DNA from: Sulfitobacter sp. | Lineage (GTDB): Bacteria; Pseudomonadota; Alphaproteobacteria; Rhodobacterales; Rhodobacteraceae | Direction of reading: 5' to 3' | Assembly: GCA_013002405.1 (NCBI GenBank) | Contig: JABDKA010000049.1 | Coordinates: forward strand, 16,979 to 80,978 | DNA length: 64,000 bases | In this document: positions 1-7,154 of the stretch, in pieces | Layout of the letters: each line of letters opens with the position of its first letter | Position numbering within the stretch: the first letter of the stretch is position 1 | The notes under the pieces: model-generated | Database searches by the model: none | What the model was told of the DNA's origin: nothing | What the model saw: the letters and a program-made list of their open reading frames with translations, nothing else | Program-made: the position numbers and the translations under genes

Positions 1-1419
1 AGCGCGCAACGCGTCGCTCATGATGCGTTGGGGCGTGACATCCAGACCGTAGAAAGCGCCCCGATGATGCCCGGTGATTTCCGCGGTGGCGAGAGGCGTG
101 GAAACCTCCTTGAAGACCACCAGTTTGGCAAGTTCGGGGAAGTAGGCTTTGAACTGCGCGAAGAGAGTTTCTTCCAGCTGGCTCTTGAAGGCCCGGTAGT
201 CCTCACCCCGCGCCTGTGACGGAAGTTCGCCCCATCGGGCCACGGTCGACCAGTCCGTCCAGGCTATCAGTTCGCCCGCATGCTTTTGTCGGGGTCCCGG
301 ATCGTGCGAGGGATCCTTGAGAGAGGCGAAAGAAACGAACATCGCTGGCGGCTGACCCTTGGGCGCGTCCGTCCAGATTGCATCGACCTCTCCCGTTGGA
401 TACAGCCAATGGTTCGACCGTGTCGCCCCCGCCGCCTCAATATCGCCTTCAAAGCCCAAAAAGAGGCTGAAGTGCGCGATGGAGGCTGGAAGGGAAAGGA
501 TTTCCGCGCGCCAATCCTCCGGTCCGCATCCGTCGGGGAGGAGGGTGTTCACGGTCTCACGCGCGCCAATGCTTGAAATCACGACGTCGGATCGAAACTC
601 CTCGCCATCTGCGGTTCGCACCCCATAAACCCGGTCGCCTTCGATCAGCAGACTTTCCACCGACACCCCTGCGCGGGCATCCCCGCCTGCCTTTGTAATC
701 GTCGGCAGGATGTGGTCCGCGATGGCGGCCCCGCCGCCGACCGGATACCAGGCTCCACAATCCAGGTAGGAGCCCGAGATGAGTGCGTGCAACGCAAAGC
801 TTGCCTTGCTCGGCCGCCCGCCGTGATCGGCCCACTGTGCGGCAAAGGCGGCGGCCAGCAGGGGATTGGATGTGATTTCGTCGATCACCTCCTGGGTAGT
901 CCGGCCGCACCAGCGTTCAGTGGTCCGGCTGTTCCACCACCGGAGCGCGGTGGCCGCAAGCTCCGGCATCGTCCGCGTCGGAAAGACACCCATGGCCGCA
1001 TCGCGCCCGGCCTTCAGGGCGGCCGTCCAGGCCTCGATCGCCTCAATCTCATCCGGAAACCGTTCCTTGAAATCCAGTTCCTGCGCCTCGTAAGGCCGCG
1101 ACAGCTGCAGTGGCGGGGCATCGCCGATGTGCAGATTGTCATAGACGGCACCCAGAGGTGCAAACTCAATGGGCGTGTCGGACAGCCAGTCGATCAAATT
1201 GCGCATAGGCTCGCCCGGCGCGACACCGCTGAGGTAATGAATGCCCGCGTCCCAACTGAAACCCTCGCGGCTGAAACTGTGGGTCAGGCCACCGAGCTTT
1301 TGGTACTGCTCAAGCACCAGAACCCTTTTCCCAAGTCGTGACAGGACGGCGGCGGCGCCCATTCCCCCCATGCCCGATCCAATGACGATGGCGTCCCAAT
1401 TCTCCTTTTCGGTCTTCAT
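1..1419 (-). CDS. FAD-dependent phytoene desaturase / CRTISO-RetSat-like oxidoreductase, C-terminus cut by window edge
   Basis: The minus frame is open from ATG at 1419 down to position 1 without a stop, so 473 residues are visible and the C-terminus lies outside the window. The N-terminus has a Rossmann FAD motif (AIVIGSGMGGMGAAAVLSRLG, here split: AIVIGSGMGGMG then AAAVLSRLG) followed by VLVLEQYQKLGGLTHSF, the arrangement of phytoene desaturases, carotenoid isomerases and retinol saturases. An AGAAGGGA ribosome site precedes the ATG. By family it would oxidise, isomerise or reduce a polyene or other hydrophobic substrate; the exact substrate cannot be read from sequence. No crtB, crtE or other carotenoid gene is visible nearby, so a role in carotenoid synthesis is only one option. 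An FNR/Dnr-like box lies about 100 bp upstream. Confidence 0.8.
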   Translation of the reverse strand, partial: MKTEKENWDAIVIGSGMGGMGAAAVLSRLGKRVLVLEQYQKLGGLTHSFSREGFSWDAGIHYLSGVAPGEPMRNLIDWLSDTPIEFAPLGAVYDNLHIGDAPPLQLSRPYEAQELDFKERFPDEIEAIEAWTAALKAGRDAAMGVFPTRTMPELAATALRWWNSRTTERWCGRTTQEVIDEITSNPLLAAAFAAQWADHGGRPSKASFALHALISGSYLDCGAWYPVGGGAAIADHILPTITKAGGDARAGVSVESLLIEGDRVYGVRTADGEEFRSDVVISSIGARETVNTLLPDGCGPEDWRAEILSLPASIAHFSLFLGFEGDIEAAGATRSNHWLYPTGEVDAIWTDAPKGQPPAMFVSFASLKDPSHDPGPRQKHAGELIAWTDWSTVARWGELPSQARGEDYRAFKSQLEETLFAQFKAYFPELAKLVVFKEVSTPLATAEITGHHRGAFYGLDVTPQRIMSDALRA

Positions 1420-1516
1420 TCTGAAATCCCTTCTCTGTGGCGCAATACTGAAATGATATTCAGGAAATAGATGTCGGATGTTCGCGGCATTTAACCGAAA
1501 GAAGCGACCGGCACAT

Positions 1517-1530
1517 TTGATCGACGTCAA
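1517..1530. promoter_or_regulatory. FNR/Dnr-type box (TTGAT-N4-GTCAA)
   Basis: The sequence TTGATCGACGTCAA fits the FNR/Dnr-family half-site pattern TTGAT-N4-(A/G)TCAA. It lies 98 bp upstream of the minus-strand oxidoreductase start at 1419, in the 147-bp gap between that gene and the M24 gene. It could place the oxidoreductase under oxygen or NO control. A 14-bp match can arise by chance. Confidence 0.45.
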
Positions 1531-1566
1531 TTCGGGGTGGTGTAGAAACAAGCGCGCCTTGCCAAA

Positions 1567-2718
1567 TCAGATAATGACGTCTGGCAGGTCCTTGGGATGG
1601 TGCGTGATCGCCTCAAAACCATCGTCGGTCACGATAAAGCTGTCGCCGACCTGGGCGCGGAAGCTGTCGACCGTGACGGAACCGTCGATGGCAAAGACCA
1701 TGCCCGGCTGCAGGGTCGTTCTGTCGCCGGTGACCAGCTGCGGCTTTTCCAAAAAGCTGAAGCCGGTCGCACGCCCGCAGCGGAAGGGATAGTCATACCC
1801 GGCGCTCTGGATCACATCGGCATAGGCGGTGTGCACGCTTTCCGCCGTCACACCGGGGCGCAGGGCAGCAAGGGCAGCCCGCTGGCTTTCCACCGCAACG
1901 CCATAAACCTGCGCCTGGGATTTGTCTGCGATTTCCCCGATCCAGAAAGTGCGGTCAAAACCCAGCTTGAACCGGTGGAAGTTCGTCATGCCGCAGAAAC
2001 ACAGAAAGACCGGCTCGCCCTTCCTCATGATGCGGGTTGAGGCACGGTGGTGGGTTTTGGTGATTTCGGGGCCAGAGGCCATGATCTGCAGGAAATGCGT
2101 GTTGGGCGACATATCCGCATCATCGTAGTGGGCCGAGAGCAATTCAGCCGCCTTTCGGGTGCCCGCCTCGGAGGTTGCGAGGGCCACTTCGTATTCGGGC
2201 ACGCCGTCTCCGATAGCCGCGCGCCCGGCGGCCATCATGGCCCCGGCCACTTCGCCCGCGTGCCGGGCGAGTTGCAGCTCTTCGTTTGACTTGATCATCC
2301 GCATGTCCGCCAGCAACGGAGTGACGGTGGTCAGGCGCTTGGATGGGATCAGATCGCCAAGGTACGCACGCACAAGGGGCGGCATCTGATCCGGCTCGAT
2401 CCCGATCTTGGCCGCTCCCTTGGCGATCTGGGGCAGTTCGGCGCGCCATTCGCCACCCATGCCGTCATTCCAGGGCGCGATGCGGTCGACACGGGCCGCT
2501 GACCGAGCAGCGTTGAAGTCAAGGTTGGGGGTGATCAGCAGCGTCTCGCCATCACGTGGGATGGCCAGGATGGTCGGTCTGCCGAACTCCATATGCAGGT
2601 AGTCGTAGTAGCCTGTCAGGTAATAGACGTTGTCGTCATCGGTGATGAGCGCCACATCGATGCCCGCCTCTTGCAGACGTGCGCGGAAAGCCTGCTGTCG
2701 GGTTTGATAGTCCGTCAT
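1567..2718 (-). CDS. M24-fold (creatinase/Xaa-Pro peptidase-like) hydrolase lacking the metal-ligand set
   Basis: 383 residues, start ATG at 2718. The N-terminal half is a creatinase-N-like domain (ITDDDNVYYLTGYYDY) and the C-terminal half a pita-bread fold (LQPGMVFAIDGSV, QVGDSFIVTDDG). The five metal ligands of aminopeptidase P and prolidase (Asp, Asp, His, Glu, Glu) are not evident: the first Asp region reads VFLCFCGM, the second reads LGFDRTFWIG with Asp next to Arg-Thr as creatinase has Glu, the His motif reads CGRATGF, and the Glu motifs read AIDGS and QVGDS. This points to the metal-free creatinase or ectoine/creatine-type hydrolase side of the family, acting on a C-N bond in a small molecule. 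The neighbours give no pathway. DddP (DMSP lyase, also M24) was considered but the sequence does not look like it. Confidence 0.75.
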   Translation of the reverse strand: MTDYQTRQQAFRARLQEAGIDVALITDDDNVYYLTGYYDYLHMEFGRPTILAIPRDGETLLITPNLDFNAARSAARVDRIAPWNDGMGGEWRAELPQIAKGAAKIGIEPDQMPPLVRAYLGDLIPSKRLTTVTPLLADMRMIKSNEELQLARHAGEVAGAMMAAGRAAIGDGVPEYEVALATSEAGTRKAAELLSAHYDDADMSPNTHFLQIMASGPEITKTHHRASTRIMRKGEPVFLCFCGMTNFHRFKLGFDRTFWIGEIADKSQAQVYGVAVESQRAALAALRPGVTAESVHTAYADVIQSAGYDYPFRCGRATGFSFLEKPQLVTGDRTTLQPGMVFAIDGSVTVDSFRAQVGDSFIVTDDGFEAITHHPKDLPDVII

Positions 2719-2821
2719 CCCTTTTTCTCCGCTGCCGATAGAGTCGCGCAGACCAAGAGTGCGTGAGGTTTAGCAGAGATGACAGCTTTTTCTAAAGGAG
2801 CACGGCACCGGGCCACCGCCT

Positions 2822-4201
2822 TCAGTTGATGCTGATCACCCTCTCTGGGTTCTCACCTTTCGCGGTTTCGCAGGCATCCGGCGCCGAATTGCAGAACATC
2901 ACGGTCCGTCCGGTAAGTTGCCTGATCCGCTCCAAAATGGCGATTTCCTTCTGAATGAAGGCTTTGCGCGCGGAATCCATCTCACTCACCTTGCCGGTCA
3001 GGTAGATCTGACCTTGGACGGCTGAAACACGTTCCGCAATCGCCTGCGTGTCTGACTGCCAGTCCCGGTGGGTGCTGAATTGCATGAAGGTAAGCTGCAG
3101 GTGAAAGGCGGCGACAAGCAGGAGAAGCTTTGGTGTGATCTGCCGGTGGTCTGCAGCGTCTCGGTGCAGGATGATTGCCGCGCGGACCACGATCAGGGCG
3201 TAGAAGACCCAGGCGAAGATGAAGGCACGGGGTGGGGTGATCACGCCGAGTTTGAGAACCTGCACCACGATCAGCGCAATGCCCATCCAAAGACCCGCAT
3301 GTAGATATAGAGCCTCAAGCCGCGCTCTCTTGACCAGCACCAGGGTGGCGCCGCCGAACAGGGCGATATGGAAAAAGAGCGCGGGCTGGAAATCGAAGGT
3401 TGAGCGGTCAAAGAAATGGGCAAAGGACTGGAGGATCAAAGGAATATTCGTGATCAAACCATTGAGGTCGGCGGCGGGCGTACCCTCGCGCCATTCGGCC
3501 GGGGGGACGCCAAAGACGCCATGGACCTGCCAGTTGATCGCGAATGCTGTCAGAACGGCCAGGACAAAGCTTGTCGTGAAGAGGCTGAGAAGACCGAAGA
3601 GGTCGAGGAAGGACCTTCTGTAGGTGCGGGCCAGGCATACCGCCAGCAGCAGAAGCGGGTAGGTCGTGTAGGCCAGGAAGGTGAGCGTGACGAAGAGGGG
3701 CAGCAATGCGCGATGGGTGCGGACCGAAAGGGTGCAGCCGAGTGCGGCGTAAAGCGCGACAAGGGCAAGCCCCGGAATGAGTGTGTTGAACCAGAGCGCG
3801 ATCAGGGAGGCCGATGGGGCCACGAGCACGATCAGGGCAAGAACCGCGGCGAACCAGGGGGAGCCGTCCCTGCCCATCGCCACCACGCCGATGGCGGCGG
3901 CAAAGAGCGCCCATAGGGCCTGGTAGACCGCGAAATTCAGCCAGGCGGGTGTCACGATCTCTCGCAGATGCCAGAGGTAGTTGACCCAACGTCCTTCGTG
4001 CAGGGTTTTGGGCCAGAAGGCGTCCGGCTCAGCGAAGAAGGCGGGATAATCATCGTGTCGGATCAGGGGATCCGCTATCGTGGGGAGCGAGATCAGCAAG
4101 ACACCGATCAGGGCCACGACAAACGTGGGCCAGAGCCGAACACCCTCCCGTTCTGCTTCGGTGGGTGCGTAGTCCGTCGAATAGGTAGCGGCGTGCGTCA
4201 T
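2822..4201 (-). CDS. Polytopic membrane glycosyltransferase, GtrII/GT-C-like
   Basis: 459 residues from ATG at 4201; the ATG overlaps the TGA of the upstream methyltransferase gene (ATGA). An in-frame extension to 4327 is not used because it would run deep into that gene. About ten hydrophobic segments are visible, for example PTFVVALIGVLLISLPTIA near the N-terminus and LLLLVAAFHLQLTF near the C-terminus. A conserved-looking RHDDYPAFF follows the first membrane segment, where GT-C enzymes carry their catalytic acidic pair. Next to GtrA- and GtrB-type genes this is best read as the type-specific transferase that moves a sugar from polyprenyl phosphate to a periplasmic glycan. A short soluble C-terminal tail holds two Cys (MFCNSAPDACETAK). 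The acceptor and sugar are unknown. Confidence 0.6.
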   Translation of the reverse strand: MTHAATYSTDYAPTEAEREGVRLWPTFVVALIGVLLISLPTIADPLIRHDDYPAFFAEPDAFWPKTLHEGRWVNYLWHLREIVTPAWLNFAVYQALWALFAAAIGVVAMGRDGSPWFAAVLALIVLVAPSASLIALWFNTLIPGLALVALYAALGCTLSVRTHRALLPLFVTLTFLAYTTYPLLLLAVCLARTYRRSFLDLFGLLSLFTTSFVLAVLTAFAINWQVHGVFGVPPAEWREGTPAADLNGLITNIPLILQSFAHFFDRSTFDFQPALFFHIALFGGATLVLVKRARLEALYLHAGLWMGIALIVVQVLKLGVITPPRAFIFAWVFYALIVVRAAIILHRDAADHRQITPKLLLLVAAFHLQLTFMQFSTHRDWQSDTQAIAERVSAVQGQIYLTGKVSEMDSARKAFIQKEIAILERIRQLTGRTVMFCNSAPDACETAKGENPERVISIN

Positions 4202-4971
4202 GCAAGCTGGCCGGTCGGGTTGGATTTGCGCCGGGCGCGTGCTGCGATGATCTTGGCGCGGGTTTGCGCGATACGGGTGACGGTCCCTTCGGGAAGGTGT
4301 GACACCAGCGCCCGGCGCAGTTTCCAAAGTGCGTCGCCGCCATTTTCAACCGCCTGACCGGCGGGCACTTCGCAGGCCAGAACTTCCGCTGGCAGACCCC
4401 TCCGGCCAGCCTCATTTACGTACAAGATGGCGTTAAAACGGTACCAGGGTTCAACCTCTTGTGCGCCTTTGAGCCGTGGACGTAGACAATCGAAGGCGGT
4501 GTAGCCGCGCGTGGCGAAGAGATCCTGCCAGAAGGAAAGCGGCTGTTCGTTGACGTGAAATTCTCCGCCCTGACCGGTTACGGCCGCAGAGAAGAGGACG
4601 CGGTCAGAGGCGCGGGTGAGGCTGTCAACAAGCGTTTCCGAGGCGGAGGTTGGCAGGTGTTCGCCCACCTCAAGGCTTTGCGCCAAGTCGAAGAGGCGGC
4701 CTGTCTCAACCGGTTTTGTAAGATCGGCGGCCAGAAAGCAGTCCTTGGGCACCGCAAGCTGCGTGCGATCGACGTAGTCACCGTCGACGGCCAGCACTTC
4801 GCCTGCGCCGAAGTTCTGCCATTCGTTCAGCCAGACGCCGCGGCCGCTGCCCAGATCCAGTACGCTTGCGGGTTCGATCCAGGGGCCCAATTCGCCGATG
4901 AGTCGCTGCGCGGAGCGGCGCGCGCCCTCATCGATGTAGTCGAAAAAGGTGTTGTTATAGATATGTGTCAC
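4198..4971 (-). CDS. Class I SAM-dependent methyltransferase in the gtr cassette
   Basis: 257 residues if it starts at GTG 4971, which overlaps the TGA of gtrA (GTGA) and has GGAG nine bases upstream. The frame is open further upstream to 5172, but that stretch lies inside gtrA. SAM-binding motif I is ASVLDLGSGRGVWL (about residues 36-49), with an acidic residue after strand 2 (VLAVDGDYVD). Internal wording such as SLEVGEHLP resembles small methyltransferases from polysaccharide loci. Its position between gtrA and the GT-C-like transferase suggests methylation of a sugar or lipid-linked intermediate of the same cassette. The target is inferred from context only. Confidence 0.7.
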   Translation of the reverse strand: MTHIYNNTFFDYIDEGARRSAQRLIGELGPWIEPASVLDLGSGRGVWLNEWQNFGAGEVLAVDGDYVDRTQLAVPKDCFLAADLTKPVETGRLFDLAQSLEVGEHLPTSASETLVDSLTRASDRVLFSAAVTGQGGEFHVNEQPLSFWQDLFATRGYTAFDCLRPRLKGAQEVEPWYRFNAILYVNEAGRRGLPAEVLACEVPAGQAVENGGDALWKLRRALVSHLPEGTVTRIAQTRAKIIAARARRKSNPTGQLA

Positions 4972-5369
4972 GACAATTTCTCCGTTTGATTGGGATCCCT
5001 GCCAAAGACCCAGAGTGACATTAGAATGAAGTTCTGTAGGGGAAGGATAACCGTGACCATCAAGGCGGATACGCCATCGCTTAGGCCAAGGTGCGGCCCG
5101 ATCCATCCGGTGACGAGCGCGGAGGTCAGGAAGCCCAGCCCGATCATCACGCTGAAACGCAGAAACTGCCAACTGTCGGCCAGCTTGCGGTCGAAGGTGA
5201 AGGCCGCCTGCCCGATATACTGAACCGCCACGGCCAGTCCGAATGCTAGCGCGTTGGCCAGCGCCTGCGCGACCCCAAGGTGCAGCAGCACCAGATAGGC
5301 CAGCACATAAAGGCCGGCAACGCCCACACCCACCAGGGCAAACCGCACCATGGTCCCACCCGTGCGCAT
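4968..5369 (-). CDS. gtrA: GtrA family membrane protein (putative polyprenyl-phosphate-sugar flippase)
   Basis: 133 residues with four predicted membrane segments: FALVGVGVAGLYVLAYLVLL, ALANALAFGLAVAVQYI, FLRFSVMIGLGFLTSALVTG and VSALMVTVILPLQNFILMSL. Length, topology and the pattern FxxxG near the N-terminus with NFxxxxxxxF near the end fit the GtrA/DPMS family, which is thought to flip bactoprenol-phosphate-glucose across the inner membrane. It lies 2 bp after the gtrB-like gene and overlaps the methyltransferase start, so the four genes are almost certainly one transcript. Confidence 0.88.
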   Translation of the reverse strand: MRTGGTMVRFALVGVGVAGLYVLAYLVLLHLGVAQALANALAFGLAVAVQYIGQAAFTFDRKLADSWQFLRFSVMIGLGFLTSALVTGWIGPHLGLSDGVSALMVTVILPLQNFILMSLWVFGRDPNQTEKLS

Positions 5370-5371
5370 CG

Positions 5372-6346
5372 TCAGGCCCGCTTTCTCAGCGGTGTGGGCT
5401 CATTGATCTGCGCTTCCTCGGCTCCGTTCGCCTCGGCATGCTCGGACTTGTAGTAAAGCGGACGACCCTTCGCTTCGATATAGAGGCGGCCGATGTATTC
5501 CCCCATAATACCCAAGGTGAGGAGTTGGATCCCTGAAAAGATGCTGATCGCCAGGACGATGGAGGCCCAACCGGGTGCCGTCTGGTAGACGATCAGGGAG
5601 TGAAGCACGTAGATCATCATCAGCGCGGAAAACCCGAGGCTGAAGAAGGAAAGGCGCGTCGCCAGTTTCAGCGGCTTGGTCGAAAATGCGGTGATGGCGT
5701 CCGTGGCAAAGCGCAGCATCTTGCGCAGCGGATATTTCGTCTCGCCCCATTCGCGGCCCGCGCGGGTGTATTCGATGCCGATCTGGCTGAATCCGACCCA
5801 GGCGAACATGCCGCGGATAAACCGTGCGCGTTCCGGCATGGCGAGAACAGCGTCCAGCGCGCGTCGGCTGACAAGGCGGAAATCACCGGTGTCGCGTGGT
5901 ATTTCGATATCCGACATGATGTTCAGAAAGCGGTAAAAGCCGTAGGCGGTGACCCGCTTGAAAAGCGTCTCGCCCTTCCGTTCAATCCGGCGTCCGTAGA
6001 CGACATCGTGACCCCGGTCCATCATTTGCATCATGTCGGCCAGAAGCTCGGGTGGATCCTGAAGATCCGCGTCCAGCATGAAGATCCGCTCGCCCTTCGC
6101 CGCCTCTAGACCTGCGGTAAGGGCAACCTGATGCCCGCGATTGGCGGAAAGGCGCAGACCGGCCAGTTGCGGGCAGGTCTTGCGGGCCTCTTCGATGGCC
6201 TGCCAGGTGCCGTCCGTGGAGCCGTCATCGACCAGAATGATCTCGGCCTGCTTCCCGTAAACGGCCGTCGTCTCATAGAGCCGAACCACCAGATGCGGGA
6301 TCGACTCCTGTTCATTCATGCAGGGTACGACAACGGAAAGTAACAT
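5372..6346 (-). CDS. gtrB: GtrB-type family 2 glycosyltransferase (polyprenyl-phosphate sugar synthase)
   Basis: 324 residues. The GT2 domain opens with SVVVPCMNEQESIPHLV, has the nucleotide-sugar motif LVDDGSTDGT (Asp40-Asp41) and the metal-binding MLDADLQDPPE (Asp92 and Asp94). Two C-terminal membrane helices follow (about residues 225-290), ending in the GIMGEYIGRLY wording typical of GtrB/DPM1-like enzymes. By family it transfers glucose or a related sugar from a UDP donor to undecaprenyl phosphate on the cytoplasmic face. It is the first gene of the minus-strand cassette; its promoter must lie in the AT-rich gap upstream. Confidence 0.9.
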   Translation of the reverse strand: MLLSVVVPCMNEQESIPHLVVRLYETTAVYGKQAEIILVDDGSTDGTWQAIEEARKTCPQLAGLRLSANRGHQVALTAGLEAAKGERIFMLDADLQDPPELLADMMQMMDRGHDVVYGRRIERKGETLFKRVTAYGFYRFLNIMSDIEIPRDTGDFRLVSRRALDAVLAMPERARFIRGMFAWVGFSQIGIEYTRAGREWGETKYPLRKMLRFATDAITAFSTKPLKLATRLSFFSLGFSALMMIYVLHSLIVYQTAPGWASIVLAISIFSGIQLLTLGIMGEYIGRLYIEAKGRPLYYKSEHAEANGAEEAQINEPTPLRKRA

Positions 6347-6725
6347 GCTCAGCCCTTTGGGGTTCTATCGCAGGACCAAATTTAGGGATGGTTTGTGTCC
6401 CAAATTGGGCTTGGATTGGGCGATACTCTGAAACAGTTTGTCTTTCATTTGGAAACGACGCTTTGAATTTGCCCGGTCCGTCGTCACACGCACACCTTCA
6501 TGGACCCTCGAGCGGTGTCGAGTGACCCTTCTGACAATTAGAAATAGGCAGCAAGTAACTGGGAATGCAGGGGGAGGTCACAAAAATAATTCCTAAATAG
6601 ATATATATTTCAATGGTTTGATCTCATTATCAGGCAACTACTGCACATTTTTTTGAACCATTTTTTCTTACAGTCGTTGTTTTCCCAACACCGCCTTGAT
6701 GGCGTAGAAATGAAAGGAACTAGAG
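6347..6725. other. 379-bp AT-rich intergenic region between divergent genes
   Basis: No open frame of note. It must hold the promoters of the minus-strand gtr cassette and of the plus-strand small acidic protein. From about 6575 to 6680 base composition drops sharply to AT-rich runs (TAAATAGATATATATTT and a run of seven T), unlike the rest of the window. A short inverted repeat, CTCGA-N6-TCGAG, lies at 6507-6522. No repeat or RNA gene was recognised. Confidence 0.6.
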
Positions 6726-7007
6726 ATGAAGACAGGACTCGCAATCGCAGGTGTCGTTGTTGTCGCCGCCGTGGCCGCCGCAGGTTTCTACATGGTCGAC
6801 ATCGACCAAACCCAGGAAACGCGCCTGCCGGACGTTGAAGTCACCGTCGAAGACGGCCAAATGCCCAAGTTCGACGCTGAGGTAGGTTCGGTGAGTGTCG
6901 GGCAGGAAGAGGTGACCGTCGAGGTGCCTGAAGTCAATGTGACGATGGAAGAAGAGACCGTCACGGTCCCGAAGATCAGCGTCAATCCGCCAAGCGACGA
7001 CAGCTAA
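6726..7007 (+). CDS. Small membrane-anchored acidic protein of unknown function
   Basis: 93 residues, preceded by AAAGGAACTAGAG. One N-terminal hydrophobic helix (LAIAGVVVVAAVAAAGFYMV) is followed by a very acidic tail built of alternating Val-x-Val strands: LPDVEVTVEDG, VSVGQEEVTVEVPEVNV, and TMEEETVTVPKISV. The pattern predicts a single anchor with an exported beta-rich repeat region of net negative charge. I recall similar small proteins in Roseobacter-group genomes but know no function. A strong terminator follows, so it is a separate transcript from the dehalogenase gene. Confidence 0.75.
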   Translation: MKTGLAIAGVVVVAAVAAAGFYMVDIDQTQETRLPDVEVTVEDGQMPKFDAEVGSVSVGQEEVTVEVPEVNVTMEEETVTVPKISVNPPSDDS

Positions 7008-7031
7008 CCGCAAATTCAGAACACTTTGAGA

Positions 7032-7057
7032 AGCCCCGCCAATCGGCGGGGCTTTTT
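7032..7057 (+). terminator. Rho-independent terminator after the small acidic protein
   Basis: A perfect 9-bp GC-rich stem (AGCCCCGCC / GGCGGGGCT) with an AATC tetraloop is followed directly by T residues to 7057. It starts 25 bp after the stop at 7007. Its position also shows that the longer in-frame extension of the downstream dehalogenase to 7026 is not the real start. Confidence 0.9.
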
Positions 7058-7143
7058 GCTGTGGGAAGGGCATGCCAAAGGTAGTCGTGGCATCGTCCGG
7101 CCACTTCACGCTATCAATGTCCTGCGCACTTTGCCCCAGCGGC

Positions 7144-7148
7144 AGGAG
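7144..7148 (+). promoter_or_regulatory. Shine-Dalgarno site that favours a TTG start for the dehalogenase
   Basis: AGGAG lies 6 bases before TTG 7155, good spacing. The first in-frame ATG, at 7188, has no Shine-Dalgarno-like sequence in front of it (a T-rich stretch and CCAAAGACCGTCCC). I therefore place the start at 7155, with 7188 as the alternative. Confidence 0.55.
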
Positions 7149-7154
7149 ACCCGC

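Noticed and set aside
1567-2718. M24 gene as the DMSP lyase DddP
   Set aside because: DddP is also M24 and common in Roseobacters, but it is longer and its known N-terminal and active-site wording is not found here.
2822-6346. Gtr cassette as part of a prophage
   Set aside because: No integrase, attachment-site repeat or phage structural gene is visible on either side.
6621-6640. Second FNR-like site (TTGATCTCATTATCAG) in the 6347-6725 gap
   Set aside because: The half-sites are six rather than four bases apart, so it does not fit the FNR/Dnr pattern.
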